A stretch of 64,000 bases of DNA from Wolbachia endosymbiont (group A) of Rhinocyllus conicus. GTDB lineage: Bacteria; Pseudomonadota; Alphaproteobacteria; Rickettsiales; Anaplasmataceae. Of this stretch, positions 27,401 through 35,845 are shown in pieces. The notes beneath the pieces were generated by a model. The model had not been told where the DNA came from. It saw only the letters and a program-made list of their open reading frames with translations, and ran no database searches. The position numbers and the translations under genes were made by a program. Where the stretch lies: positions 1,426,001 through 1,490,000 of the forward strand of contig NZ_OX366349.1 in assembly GCF_947250775.1 (NCBI RefSeq), given 5' to 3'. Each line of letters opens with the position of its first letter. The first letter of the stretch is position 1.

Positions 27401-27737
27401 TGTTATTATTACTCCAAGATGTCCATGCACCATTAACTCGCACTATTAAGCTATCTCCATTGGTTTCTAATCCAGTATCTTTCCACTTCACCACTTGGTT
27501 ATGGTGGAAACCATAATTAATTTCTCCAGTTTCAGGATCAATAACTTCTCCATCTTCTGGAATAAACGCATCGTGATCGTTTGTAAAATGAGCGCTTACT
27601 GCAATAGGTTCAGGACCAAAATAATCGGCAGATATGCACCTTGGGAAAGGCATATCGTTCTTACTACAACCTGTGATCAGCACATAAGCTGCAAGAAGTA
27701 ATACCCTAAACCAACATTTGCCTAAGCGTGATTGCAT
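24414..27737 (-). CDS. virB6-4: VirB6-family type IV secretion protein, copy 4 (lipobox, beta-rich N-terminal domain)
   Basis: 1,107 residues. The N-terminus has a lipoprotein signal ending in ITGC, then a large extracytoplasmic region of about 300 residues with WKDTGL, VNGAWTSW and YLDNVGGYSFEFLGG. The middle is the TrbL/VirB6 core with several membrane segments (for example SFHNFVLSLLVLFVMISSLL and the GIVLYFLLCLYAYIIFLSGF stretch). The C-terminal 250 residues are polar and end in a Glu/Arg-rich tail. VirB6 forms part of the inner-membrane channel. About twice to three times the length of classic VirB6, as in other Anaplasmataceae. Confidence 0.9.
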   Translation of the reverse strand: MQSRLGKCWFRVLLLAAYVLITGCSKNDMPFPRCISADYFGPEPIAVSAHFTNDHDAFIPEDGEVIDPETGEINYGFHHNQVVKWKDTGLETNGDSLIVRVNGAWTSWSNNNKKESKKGSYTLQGLEQLKYATKFEGKSGDNSLPDFHLVCNDYKPSIQKFSSKPDASCTVKCKCINEDDSANTVSRGAPCWFTNGHGAYLLFQTGKDDPNENLKLMRDPQYPTVHLGYNSTAEGANGLFTLDRDSTTLKDRNCNELKLEKGWKIYVKILDRYYLDNVGGYSFEFLGGVQKPGTFGFFNEVYHYLKDTLLISPNKDCKGSECAAAQTMFENIVKKGSSFHNFVLSLLVLFVMISSLLYLFGMIRETKHDMLIRMMKITLVIVLISPGSFRFFYDHFLVLFVKGLEQLISIITNFAPNMNTGSIAQGDEAKLFSFMEDMFNKFFAYSVWKKFAAFLHYQMWASLLMIPAIFIGIVLYFLLCLYAYIIFLSGFMGIAFLIAIMPLFLISILFSPLKSLFEGWIKFCISFCLQSIMIFALLSLLASIIMNTFYRQLGFTVCYNKWFEVRLCAPKWVFGGFCIVDKQYFGWTPGQIFVPYTLGEASPLNVDKNIEGIEKISREGGTIKFTGGAGYIPLPPDYIEKGFRYIDYPFFNPIPGTKRNPADHYIAESDMVVSNGCSEKDLVRLTNSLSHASERANIILLINNIDKKIGGMNSKITELYCQPQQDEEKCKNYRKIVDDYRKGTIRPDLKREIKSLVEKVIKSDKSCKLENFSDLNKDYQNNSDYQRVQDIQRGYLINAGEIFVLFLLSFLMFSLREFVQQMGSSIAGGGYSVYSISSMYHASPLAGVAEGLKQKWQDFAGGKLESLGSWATHLPDRLAGGTANLLGRIPRVGGVLKHAIDAPRKLVNATIEATKFVTSPENDIDKLEEKIYRAFGVDKEDITHRRIGKYLDYYKGYVGSHLGYTIEDAMKFTWEHGLDSIGVSHRTGEKDGYQGNLLCRAKSHRRDFLEKLHDYTIGRKREPEKDKLDQPLKENKSDQSNELARELGTEKYTNTPEAIEKRAERARRKKERDQEGENYDTSLLFGEDTERENNERADNRGDNDEES

Positions 27738-27827
27738 ATCTAAACTTTTTCCAAATATAGAAATAAATTTCTAAAACTTTACTTAAAATATCTTTTTAAT
27801 TAGTTACTCCATAACATCATTCATATC

Positions 27828-30824
27828 TTACTTCTCTCCATTTCCTTCCTTGTTTTTAGCTTTATCACTAGGATCACTTCTTATTGTTTCATCAGGATTT
27901 TTTTGCTGACCTGATTGTTTTGGTGCTTCAGGTTTAGAGCTCCCCCTCTCCTTTTTATCAGGACCTTCTTGCTTACCTGATTGTTCTGGTATTTCAGATT
28001 TAGGGCTCATGGAATTATCCTTCACGTCAACTTCCGTCCGATCTTTACCCACTTGTTGCCTAATGTTCTGTATCATACCTTGGGTGTTATTATCAAGGCC
28101 AACAGTTGACAGTATAGCTTGTGATGCGCTTGTGGCAACTTGACGAACACTGCCAGCAACTCCCCAACCAGAGCTGAATAGTGCTTGTGCCATAGTTTCT
28201 GATATAGTAACAAAAGCTTCCATTGCATTAGCAATAATTAAGTACATAAATGCTTGGATCAGATCTATGGGCAACGCTGCAAAGTGCCCACCAGCCCTTT
28301 CTCCGGTACTGAGTGCAACATCAACATTAGTGCCAGGACTGTATCCAAGAGGCAGTATTGATTTCATCAAGCACAGATCATACGATAAGAAATTTACGCT
28401 AATTAAACATTGATAGCATGCAGAAAAATTTGTGAGATTGTATAGAACTGAATACATCAACTGATTTAAAAGAGATAAAGATGAAAATAAAATAACTGGT
28501 TGTACTGCAACGTGAGCCAGCGTTTTTATCCAGTTATCAAACAAGGGTTTAGTCTGTTGAAATAAAATAAACACGATAAACAAAGGTGTTAATGACAGTA
28601 AAAACGCTACTAGAACAGTAGATATTACATATTTAAACGTAGCGCTAATAATGCATTTTAAAAACGCAAAAGTAGCGTAGAGTATTGCCAAAAATGCAAT
28701 AAAGCCAAAAGGACCAGAGAGCATCAACGATAAAAACTTTAACCAAGTTTCTGCTGTGAATAATACTCCTGCTGTTAAGTCTAAGAATGCAAATTTCTCC
28801 TCCCCTTCCCCTATATAGCCAGAAAAACTATCAACTAAATAAGTGCTACCATCTATAAAAAGTCTGGATAAAGTTGTACCAAAAAGTTCCCAGCTTCTAT
28901 CGCTAAAGGCAAAAGCTATAAATGCTATCTTGAACATTCTTACAATGAAATCAAATTTACTTAGCTGTATTGTTCCAAGCATATAGCCAACGACAGTAAA
29001 TATAACGTATAGAGTAAGCAAAGCTCTTACTCCTTGAAGAAGACCTCTTGCATATCCTTTGTATGAATCTTTAACGCTGTCACCAATTACTTCTTTTTTC
29101 ATAAAACCAAATATCTTGTTTATATTTGATGAAATAAAATCATTAATTTTTCTTTTGACAAATAAAGTTACTGTGTACTTATTATTTTCGTAATATTTGC
29201 CATTTTTGTCCGTAATGTCATCTTTCTCTACGTTGCTTACATCAATACCAAAATATATCTTCTTAGATTCTTCATTCTGAAAGTGTTCTCCGCTTATTAC
29301 ATCTAATATGGTGTACTCATCTTTTCCGTCCACTCTTTCTCTTACCACTTTGAAATCATTAGTTCCTACACCATGCAAATCTTTAGGTGGGTTATCACCC
29401 AAATACACATACAGTTTTTCGCCATTAATATATTCACATGATCTAGTCACTTTAACATGGTACCCACCCCTATTAGCTCCATAATTACCATAATCTGCAA
29501 TGGCAAGCATCACACTGCTACCAGGTGTTACACTTCCTATTGGATAGTCATGATTTAATTTCAGAGAAAAATCCTTAAAATTATCACTAATTTGCGAACA
29601 CACATTATCCTTTCTTGCACCTACTTCATTATCTGGAAGACATTGCATACCTTTAGCAGTACCTTGATTATCAAGATCACCAATTTTTGCAACAAGAGCC
29701 TCAGCCCAGGAAATATCTTCTTCAGTGTTTGATGTCAAATTAATGTTAATCTGCTTTGGATCCTCTTTGTTTTCTTTAATCTTCTTAAGCTTGTCTTCAA
29801 CCTCTCTAAGGTGAGAATACATATCACATTTGCCGTTTTCATTATCATATTTTTTGTATCTTATAGAAGAGACACAGTTTTGTTCTCCTGCTTGACCTGA
29901 ACCATAGTTCCATATACCCTTCTCAGTATAGCATATATTTTGATGGTAACAGTTGAGCTCATAGGAGGAGTACTTTTTTCTCTCATCAAGACTACAGTCT
30001 TTTCCATCACATAACTCATTCAATCCTATTTTAGCGCGGCGTAAATAGAGCAGTGAACCATATACCCATGGTTCGTTGTCTTCAATATAACCTTTATTAA
30101 AATGTACCTTATTATCATATGGGGTATACCCATTGCCAACTAGCACTTTGCTTTCCTTTGCTTTTGTTTTATCAAGAGGTAAAAATTGTATTTTATTTTT
30201 TGTACCATCTTTACCATCACAAAAAAACTCTCCCCCCTGATGTACTTCACTCACTGTAGCTTTCTTATATACAGTTTCCTTACGGTCATTTTCTACAGCT
30301 TTATAACAATTATCATCAAAATTGATGCCTTTCCCTTCTGGATTGTCATAATCAATTGTTATTTTTCTGGGAACTAAGCTAAAGCTTAACCTGTCACCAG
30401 GACTTACTTTTATTCCAGTGTCTACATAACGTCTATTGCTGCCAAATTCTTTACCGCCGCACAATTCGTTTTCATTTACGCCATAATTATTAGGCACATC
30501 GTTAATATTTGCAGCTTTACTATAATTTGGTTCTGAGCCATCAGCACAAAAGCTAGCTGGCACAAGTACTTTCCTTGGATTTTTGTCTTCTTTAAAAGGG
30601 CAAAAATTTACTGATCCATCGAGGGTGAATTTGATTTCCTCACCCTTGCTAATTATCTGACCAGAATCAACCCAATGAATTTTAACTCCTTCATCTGCTT
30701 TATGAACTGGAACATCCACATTAACGCTGGTGTTTCTGCTCTGCAACCCAGGCTCAACACACTCCATAGTACAACCAGTGATTGCAAGACACAGTATCAA
30801 TAATAGTGATCTTTTACTTATCAT
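27828..30824 (-). CDS. virB6-3: VirB6-family type IV secretion protein, copy 3 (lipobox, beta-rich N-terminal domain)
   Basis: 998 residues, start overlapping the stop of copy 2 by four bases (ATGA). A lipoprotein signal (LCLAITGC) leads into some 570 extracytoplasmic residues containing WVDSGQIISKG, DTGIKVSPGDRLSF and ANRGGYHVKV. The membrane core follows (GYMLGTIQLSKFDFIVRMFK, FIAFLAILYATFAFLKCI, VAFLLSLTPLFIVFILF), then a Pro/Lys/Gln-rich tail with repeats of PEAPKQSGQQ-like units. Many cysteines in the first half suggest disulfides outside the cytoplasm. Confidence 0.9.
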   Translation of the reverse strand: MISKRSLLLILCLAITGCTMECVEPGLQSRNTSVNVDVPVHKADEGVKIHWVDSGQIISKGEEIKFTLDGSVNFCPFKEDKNPRKVLVPASFCADGSEPNYSKAANINDVPNNYGVNENELCGGKEFGSNRRYVDTGIKVSPGDRLSFSLVPRKITIDYDNPEGKGINFDDNCYKAVENDRKETVYKKATVSEVHQGGEFFCDGKDGTKNKIQFLPLDKTKAKESKVLVGNGYTPYDNKVHFNKGYIEDNEPWVYGSLLYLRRAKIGLNELCDGKDCSLDERKKYSSYELNCYHQNICYTEKGIWNYGSGQAGEQNCVSSIRYKKYDNENGKCDMYSHLREVEDKLKKIKENKEDPKQININLTSNTEEDISWAEALVAKIGDLDNQGTAKGMQCLPDNEVGARKDNVCSQISDNFKDFSLKLNHDYPIGSVTPGSSVMLAIADYGNYGANRGGYHVKVTRSCEYINGEKLYVYLGDNPPKDLHGVGTNDFKVVRERVDGKDEYTILDVISGEHFQNEESKKIYFGIDVSNVEKDDITDKNGKYYENNKYTVTLFVKRKINDFISSNINKIFGFMKKEVIGDSVKDSYKGYARGLLQGVRALLTLYVIFTVVGYMLGTIQLSKFDFIVRMFKIAFIAFAFSDRSWELFGTTLSRLFIDGSTYLVDSFSGYIGEGEEKFAFLDLTAGVLFTAETWLKFLSLMLSGPFGFIAFLAILYATFAFLKCIISATFKYVISTVLVAFLLSLTPLFIVFILFQQTKPLFDNWIKTLAHVAVQPVILFSSLSLLNQLMYSVLYNLTNFSACYQCLISVNFLSYDLCLMKSILPLGYSPGTNVDVALSTGERAGGHFAALPIDLIQAFMYLIIANAMEAFVTISETMAQALFSSGWGVAGSVRQVATSASQAILSTVGLDNNTQGMIQNIRQQVGKDRTEVDVKDNSMSPKSEIPEQSGKQEGPDKKERGSSKPEAPKQSGQQKNPDETIRSDPSDKAKNKEGNGEK

Positions 30825-33247
30825 TGCTGTCTTCCTGGTTGTGGTATCTGAGGCGTTGACCTTTGAGTCCCTTGTGGTATTTGAGGTCTTGACGCACCTG
30901 ACTGTTGAAAAGTACCTCCTCCTCTTCTTTGAACGCTTTGTTCATCTAACCCTACTGTTCCCATTAAGCTTTGTTGATATTCTTTTCCAGGTTCGTTTTG
31001 CACATAAGCACCAAACAACGAGTCAGATATTGCCGAAGAAGCTTTAACTAAAGCTTTCATAGCGTGTCCCAAAATAACAAAAGCCATCATAGCGGTAATA
31101 TTAGGTGTATATTTGGAAGCATAACCATAGAAGATACAAGGGTTAAAAATCTTTAGGTTAATACTAAGTATACACGTAGAGCAGACTTCAAAATCAAATA
31201 CTGAATATATGATATAATCCATAACCTGACTTATCAGTGATATAAAAATTAAAAGCACTACTGGATGAATCGCAAATCTTGCTAAATTTTTAACCCAGTT
31301 GTGAAACATCTGCCTAGTATACGCAAATAAAAGACAAATAATAAAAATAGGTGCTAAAGAAAGCAATAACGCAACTATTGCTATAGATGTAATAAAAGAA
31401 AATAAGGCATTAAAAATAGATAAGCTCACTGTGATTAAACCCCAAATCACCAAGCAAAAAGATACAATGCCCAAAGGGCCAGAAAATATAAGAGATACTA
31501 TTAACAATACTGAATGCGATGACAGAAATCTATTTAACGGCAAATCAAGAAACTCAAAAACATTTGAAGTAGTGCCTCTGAAATTTGCTATTTCTATTAA
31601 CTGTTTTGGGGTGTTAATAAAAATAGAAAATGCATTGTTATAAAAAAAATTCCAACTGTTGTCCTGCAGCAGCTGGGTAATAACTCCTATCTTTACGCAT
31701 ATAATTAGAAACTCATATATAGAAATATGAGTTAATCCAAAAAAGTAGTAAAGGGTATATAAGATTATGTATAATACTAACAGCGATATTATCGTAGATC
31801 TAATGATGTTTGTTTTGCTTGATTTTAGAAAACTTTCGTAAAGATGCTTTACAGGACTAGTATCAGAGTGAATCGCGTTGGAGTCTTTATAGCTGGAACC
31901 AAAAAATGCAGTTTTTACTTTTTCGTCAAAAAAATTATAGATTGCACTAAAAGTTCTTGTAGGTGGCTCTTTAGTTGTTAGGTTAATGCTAAACTGACCT
32001 TCATTTTTGTAATCGCAGCCATGGTCTCTTATTCCGTAATATATGGTGCCTGTTTTGTCTTTTAACTTTTCTTTTAAGCCTTCCATGTACTCAGTATCAT
32101 GAACTTGGCTAATATCCACAGATATATCTCCCTGAGTTTCGTCAGGCTCACGTTCAGGAAGTTTGTCAGAGACGCTTATATATAAGCTATTCTCCAGACT
32201 ATGGTTTTTTGTTACCCTAACGTTGTAACCGCCCTTGCCACCACCATCACCTAACGCAAAAATCAACTCTGAGCCTATTGCATGGTTTTTACTTATCTGA
32301 TGGTCACAACTAGTACATATACCACCATCTTGCGCATTTTTAAACTTTACACCATCCATATAAACACTTAAGTGTTGAACATCAGTTTCTATTTCTGCAT
32401 TCTTTAAAATGTCACTAATAGCCTCACCAACAGATTCTTTACTAACAGACTTTAAAGCACTTTTAATGGATTTACCCAGATTGCTTTTTGTAGCATTCTG
32501 TGCAAGACTAGGCAAACAAAGCTTTTCTCCACGATTATCAAGAAAGCATGCATATTTACAGGTTAGGTCTAAGATATATGTATCTATCTTGCTTGCTTGA
32601 TTACTTGAAAGCGAGCTGCAGTCTATATCTTTTCCTTGTTGTTTTATAGAATTGACAATATCTTCGATCTCCTTTCTTCTTTTATCTTGATCTGATCTTG
32701 AAAAATCTGGACTCTGATATTCTTTTCCATTTTGATGCAGCCAGTATTCATTGCTTCGTATGTACTTATTAGGACATATTCCATCCTGACATCCTTCTTG
32801 ATTTAAAACATGTGCAAAATGTTCCGTTTCTTGCTCGCTACACTTTTCATCGATTTTCACATACCTGATTTTTGTCTCACTCTCTTTATCTTTACACACT
32901 TTACTTCCAATAACACTAAAGCTTATCGTATCGTCTTTTTTAAGTGCAAATGGTAATGTAACGTCATTTCTCCCAGGCCTAATTGCAAAATCTGCATACT
33001 GCTTAGGACAAAAATTAACCTTACTAGGCACTATATTAATCTCTGTTACGCTTCTTATCCCATCTGAGATGTAAACACCAGAATCAACCCACTTCTGCTC
33101 TGTTGACACTATATCTAGTTTTTCACGCAAACCTGATAAATTTTCTGGCTTAATACAGTGATCCTCCCCGCATCCAGACAATAAAAAAAGTACCACAAAA
33201 CTTATGCATAGCTTACCCAAGTTTTGGTTACTTAAACGTTTAAGCAT
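30821..33247 (-). CDS. virB6-2: VirB6-family type IV secretion protein, copy 2 (lipobox, beta-rich N-terminal domain)
   Basis: 808 residues. The lipobox LSGC is near residue 25. The next ~430 residues are extracytoplasmic, with KWVDSGVYISDG, VNFCP and GGGKGGYNVRV echoing copies 3 and 4. Then the VirB6 membrane core (ISLLVLYIILYTLYYFFGL, IVALLLSLAPIFIICLLFAY, AIHPVVLLIFISLIS) and a short Gln/Pro-rich C-terminus. It overlaps copy 3 by four bases. Together the copies probably build an enlarged channel or surface-exposed scaffold. Confidence 0.9.
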   Translation of the reverse strand: MLKRLSNQNLGKLCISFVVLFLLSGCGEDHCIKPENLSGLREKLDIVSTEQKWVDSGVYISDGIRSVTEINIVPSKVNFCPKQYADFAIRPGRNDVTLPFALKKDDTISFSVIGSKVCKDKESETKIRYVKIDEKCSEQETEHFAHVLNQEGCQDGICPNKYIRSNEYWLHQNGKEYQSPDFSRSDQDKRRKEIEDIVNSIKQQGKDIDCSSLSSNQASKIDTYILDLTCKYACFLDNRGEKLCLPSLAQNATKSNLGKSIKSALKSVSKESVGEAISDILKNAEIETDVQHLSVYMDGVKFKNAQDGGICTSCDHQISKNHAIGSELIFALGDGGGKGGYNVRVTKNHSLENSLYISVSDKLPEREPDETQGDISVDISQVHDTEYMEGLKEKLKDKTGTIYYGIRDHGCDYKNEGQFSINLTTKEPPTRTFSAIYNFFDEKVKTAFFGSSYKDSNAIHSDTSPVKHLYESFLKSSKTNIIRSTIISLLVLYIILYTLYYFFGLTHISIYEFLIICVKIGVITQLLQDNSWNFFYNNAFSIFINTPKQLIEIANFRGTTSNVFEFLDLPLNRFLSSHSVLLIVSLIFSGPLGIVSFCLVIWGLITVSLSIFNALFSFITSIAIVALLLSLAPIFIICLLFAYTRQMFHNWVKNLARFAIHPVVLLIFISLISQVMDYIIYSVFDFEVCSTCILSINLKIFNPCIFYGYASKYTPNITAMMAFVILGHAMKALVKASSAISDSLFGAYVQNEPGKEYQQSLMGTVGLDEQSVQRRGGGTFQQSGASRPQIPQGTQRSTPQIPQPGRQQ

Positions 33248-33280
33248 CTGTTACTTACCTTAACTAGCATCACCGCCACC

Positions 33281-35845
33281 TTAGTTAATCTTTTCGCTGG
33301 AACCTTTACCACTATCTCCACCTCCTCCACCAGCACCACCTCTTGCCTTCTTGACAGCCGCAGCAGCAGCTTGACCAACACCTCCAGCAGCGGCTTTGGC
33401 AGCAGATAAAGCTTTGCCCACCATTTGTCCAGGTGTACTACCAGAACCGAGTAATGCTCTATGGTTACCAGCAAGTTCAGCAGCCATGTTAGGAAGAATG
33501 TTTAAAAAGTGGTAAAAGAGGAATAACACTAGACACAACTTTAATAACTCTCCGATGAGAGAGCTGCCAAACTCCATGTATGTAAAGTAGAATAGACCAA
33601 GTATGTTGCTCTTTTTAAAGCTATAATTTTGCATCATACATGCAAGAGTAGTTTCATTTTTATCACATTCACCATCCTTCAATTTGAACCACTGTTTTTT
33701 CTTACTATCTGAGGTTTCTGCTTGTTTCTTTTCATATGACTTGTCCGGTTGTTCATTTTTATATGACTCGTCCAGTTCAAAATTTAAATTTTTAAAATAG
33801 ATTTTATCACATGCTATGAACATAAAGGACAAAAACGCAAAAAGGATAACCGGGTATAAGCTATAGGTAATCAACTCTTTCACCCAGCCGTCAAAATATC
33901 CTTTGGTGTGTTGGAATAAAACCATAGGAATAAACAAAGGTGATAGAATAACAATTACACTTAAAGCAACTAGAGATAAAATAAATACATAGCACAGCCA
34001 CAAAATAACCATCATCATCAGAACGGCCATAAATATACAGACAAGAGCTACTAAAATTTGTCCACCAGCGAAAATAATACCAATCACCGAACCTGCAACT
34101 AACAAGACAGGAGCAGCACCAAGCAAGACTGCTAACGTTGCAACACCTCCAGTACCAATTTTGCCACCGATTCCATCTAAAGGTGCTCCTAAATAAAATA
34201 AAATTCTGCAATCAAGCCTATCCCAAGGTGCAAGGTAGCTATAATTTCCTGTACTATATTTATAATCATTAGCTTCATAATTACATATTCCTTTACTTTC
34301 AGATGAAGCTTTCAATACCATTTCTGACAAACCATTTGAGAGACGAGTTAATTCTCCATAATAATGAGACATGGTACTGCCTGTTGTGAAGTAAATCACT
34401 AAAGCGAATTTAATAATCAACATGTACATTTCTTGTGGGCTGCGAACTCCACCAGACATAGCTTTTATAGAGAACAGTATTAAAGCTAAAACCAAAACAG
34501 CAGTTACAGTGTTTTTCAACCTCTTTTGTGCTACAGATAAGAAACTGCCCTTGTTATGTCCATCTTTATCTTTAAGTGGGCTGCCACTTGAATCAATACC
34601 TGCAACTAAATTATCTAACGATTCCTTAATGCATTGCACTATCATAGAAGTGATGGGAATAGGAGCTAATGATTTACTTCCTGCCTGATTATAGCAAGCT
34701 TTAGAGACATACGAGCTAAAACAGCCAGCATTATCATAACCTACAAAAATTTTCCCCCCTTGTCCGTTGAGTCCTTTTTCTTTAGATCTGATAATAGTTT
34801 TATAGTCATCATTATTACCAATAGAAACTTTTTCCTCTCCTGTACCATCTTTATTTTTGAATGTCATCATAGATTTTTCACACATAGGAGCAAGTGGGTC
34901 AGGTGGCAATTCCGTGCACCCCATATCAACCCCTTGCGGCCAAGGAGTCATTTCGATACCAAGCATGCTCACACTTCCCAGCTCCACACACAACCTGCCC
35001 ATTTTTCTTACTGCTTTAAATGTTGACCCATGTATGGTTTCGCTTTGCCCAGCTTTAAGAACTTTACATTTCAGCTCACCATCGACCGTCGGGGACCATG
35101 ACCCATCTACATATCCAGTATCTTTTTCCCTTACATCAAAGTCTATGTATCCAGGTTTTTCTCTGGAATCAAAGTCTTTCTTGTTAAAAAGATTACCAAA
35201 AGTTAAAGGATTTCGATGACATATTTCTATATATTCACTGTATTGCACACCGTTTTTTGGCCAGTAATAACTTTCTGTACTCTCCTGAACGTTAGAATTT
35301 AAGGCTTCTTTTTCTGCTCTTTTCCCGTCATAGTCTTTTTTGTTCACGTCTTCCCGAGCTTTATCTTGCAAACAAGAAAAATATTCATCTTCTGTTTGGT
35401 AATTTTTATTGGTGCAGCCACTATAACCTGTGTCTTCTTTAAAATTTTTGTATTTTCCATCATGACCACGTGCAACTGGGTGTTTAACAAAACTATGTTC
35501 ACAAACAACAAGCCCCCCTATTGCTTTCCAGACTCCAACAATTGCAGCTATCATTCCAACAATAACAAGAGCGGTAAACAAACCAGCAGAAGAGACGATT
35601 AAGACGATGCCAGTAAATATTGCGCCAACAGCAATCGCTATTCCAGCAAGTGCTGCAGCTGTTTTAAACGCCCCACAATCAGGATTAGAGGCACGACTGA
35701 AGCTGCCAGTGGAATTAAATCTGCTAACAAATTCTGTCTTGTCAGTACCACTTACTCCATCTGCAAGCACTGGATATGAGAGTAAAAAGTCTATATTTAG
35801 TAAAAATATCGCAATTAATAGCAATGACAGCTTAGTCTTAAACAT
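33281..35845 (-). CDS. virB6-1: VirB6-family type IV secretion protein, copy 1
   Basis: 854 residues; start overlaps the end of virB4 by eight bases. It begins with an ordinary signal peptide (to about residue 29, PVLADGV) rather than a lipobox, followed by an early membrane pair (AAALAGIAIAVGAIFTGIVL). A Cys-rich extracytoplasmic region follows, then the VirB6 core (TVTAVLVLALILFSIKAMSG, LVALVCIFMAVLMMMVILWL, LSVIVILSPLFIPMVLF) and a Gly/Ala-rich tail. It is the copy closest to virB4 and probably the founding member of the four. Confidence 0.9.
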   Translation of the reverse strand: MFKTKLSLLLIAIFLLNIDFLLSYPVLADGVSGTDKTEFVSRFNSTGSFSRASNPDCGAFKTAAALAGIAIAVGAIFTGIVLIVSSAGLFTALVIVGMIAAIVGVWKAIGGLVVCEHSFVKHPVARGHDGKYKNFKEDTGYSGCTNKNYQTEDEYFSCLQDKAREDVNKKDYDGKRAEKEALNSNVQESTESYYWPKNGVQYSEYIEICHRNPLTFGNLFNKKDFDSREKPGYIDFDVREKDTGYVDGSWSPTVDGELKCKVLKAGQSETIHGSTFKAVRKMGRLCVELGSVSMLGIEMTPWPQGVDMGCTELPPDPLAPMCEKSMMTFKNKDGTGEEKVSIGNNDDYKTIIRSKEKGLNGQGGKIFVGYDNAGCFSSYVSKACYNQAGSKSLAPIPITSMIVQCIKESLDNLVAGIDSSGSPLKDKDGHNKGSFLSVAQKRLKNTVTAVLVLALILFSIKAMSGGVRSPQEMYMLIIKFALVIYFTTGSTMSHYYGELTRLSNGLSEMVLKASSESKGICNYEANDYKYSTGNYSYLAPWDRLDCRILFYLGAPLDGIGGKIGTGGVATLAVLLGAAPVLLVAGSVIGIIFAGGQILVALVCIFMAVLMMMVILWLCYVFILSLVALSVIVILSPLFIPMVLFQHTKGYFDGWVKELITYSLYPVILFAFLSFMFIACDKIYFKNLNFELDESYKNEQPDKSYEKKQAETSDSKKKQWFKLKDGECDKNETTLACMMQNYSFKKSNILGLFYFTYMEFGSSLIGELLKLCLVLFLFYHFLNILPNMAAELAGNHRALLGSGSTPGQMVGKALSAAKAAAGGVGQAAAAAVKKARGGAGGGGGDSGKGSSEKIN

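Noticed and set aside
33891..34211. 106-codon minus-strand frame within virB6-1
   Set aside because: It is a shifted-frame shadow of the virB6-1 membrane core.
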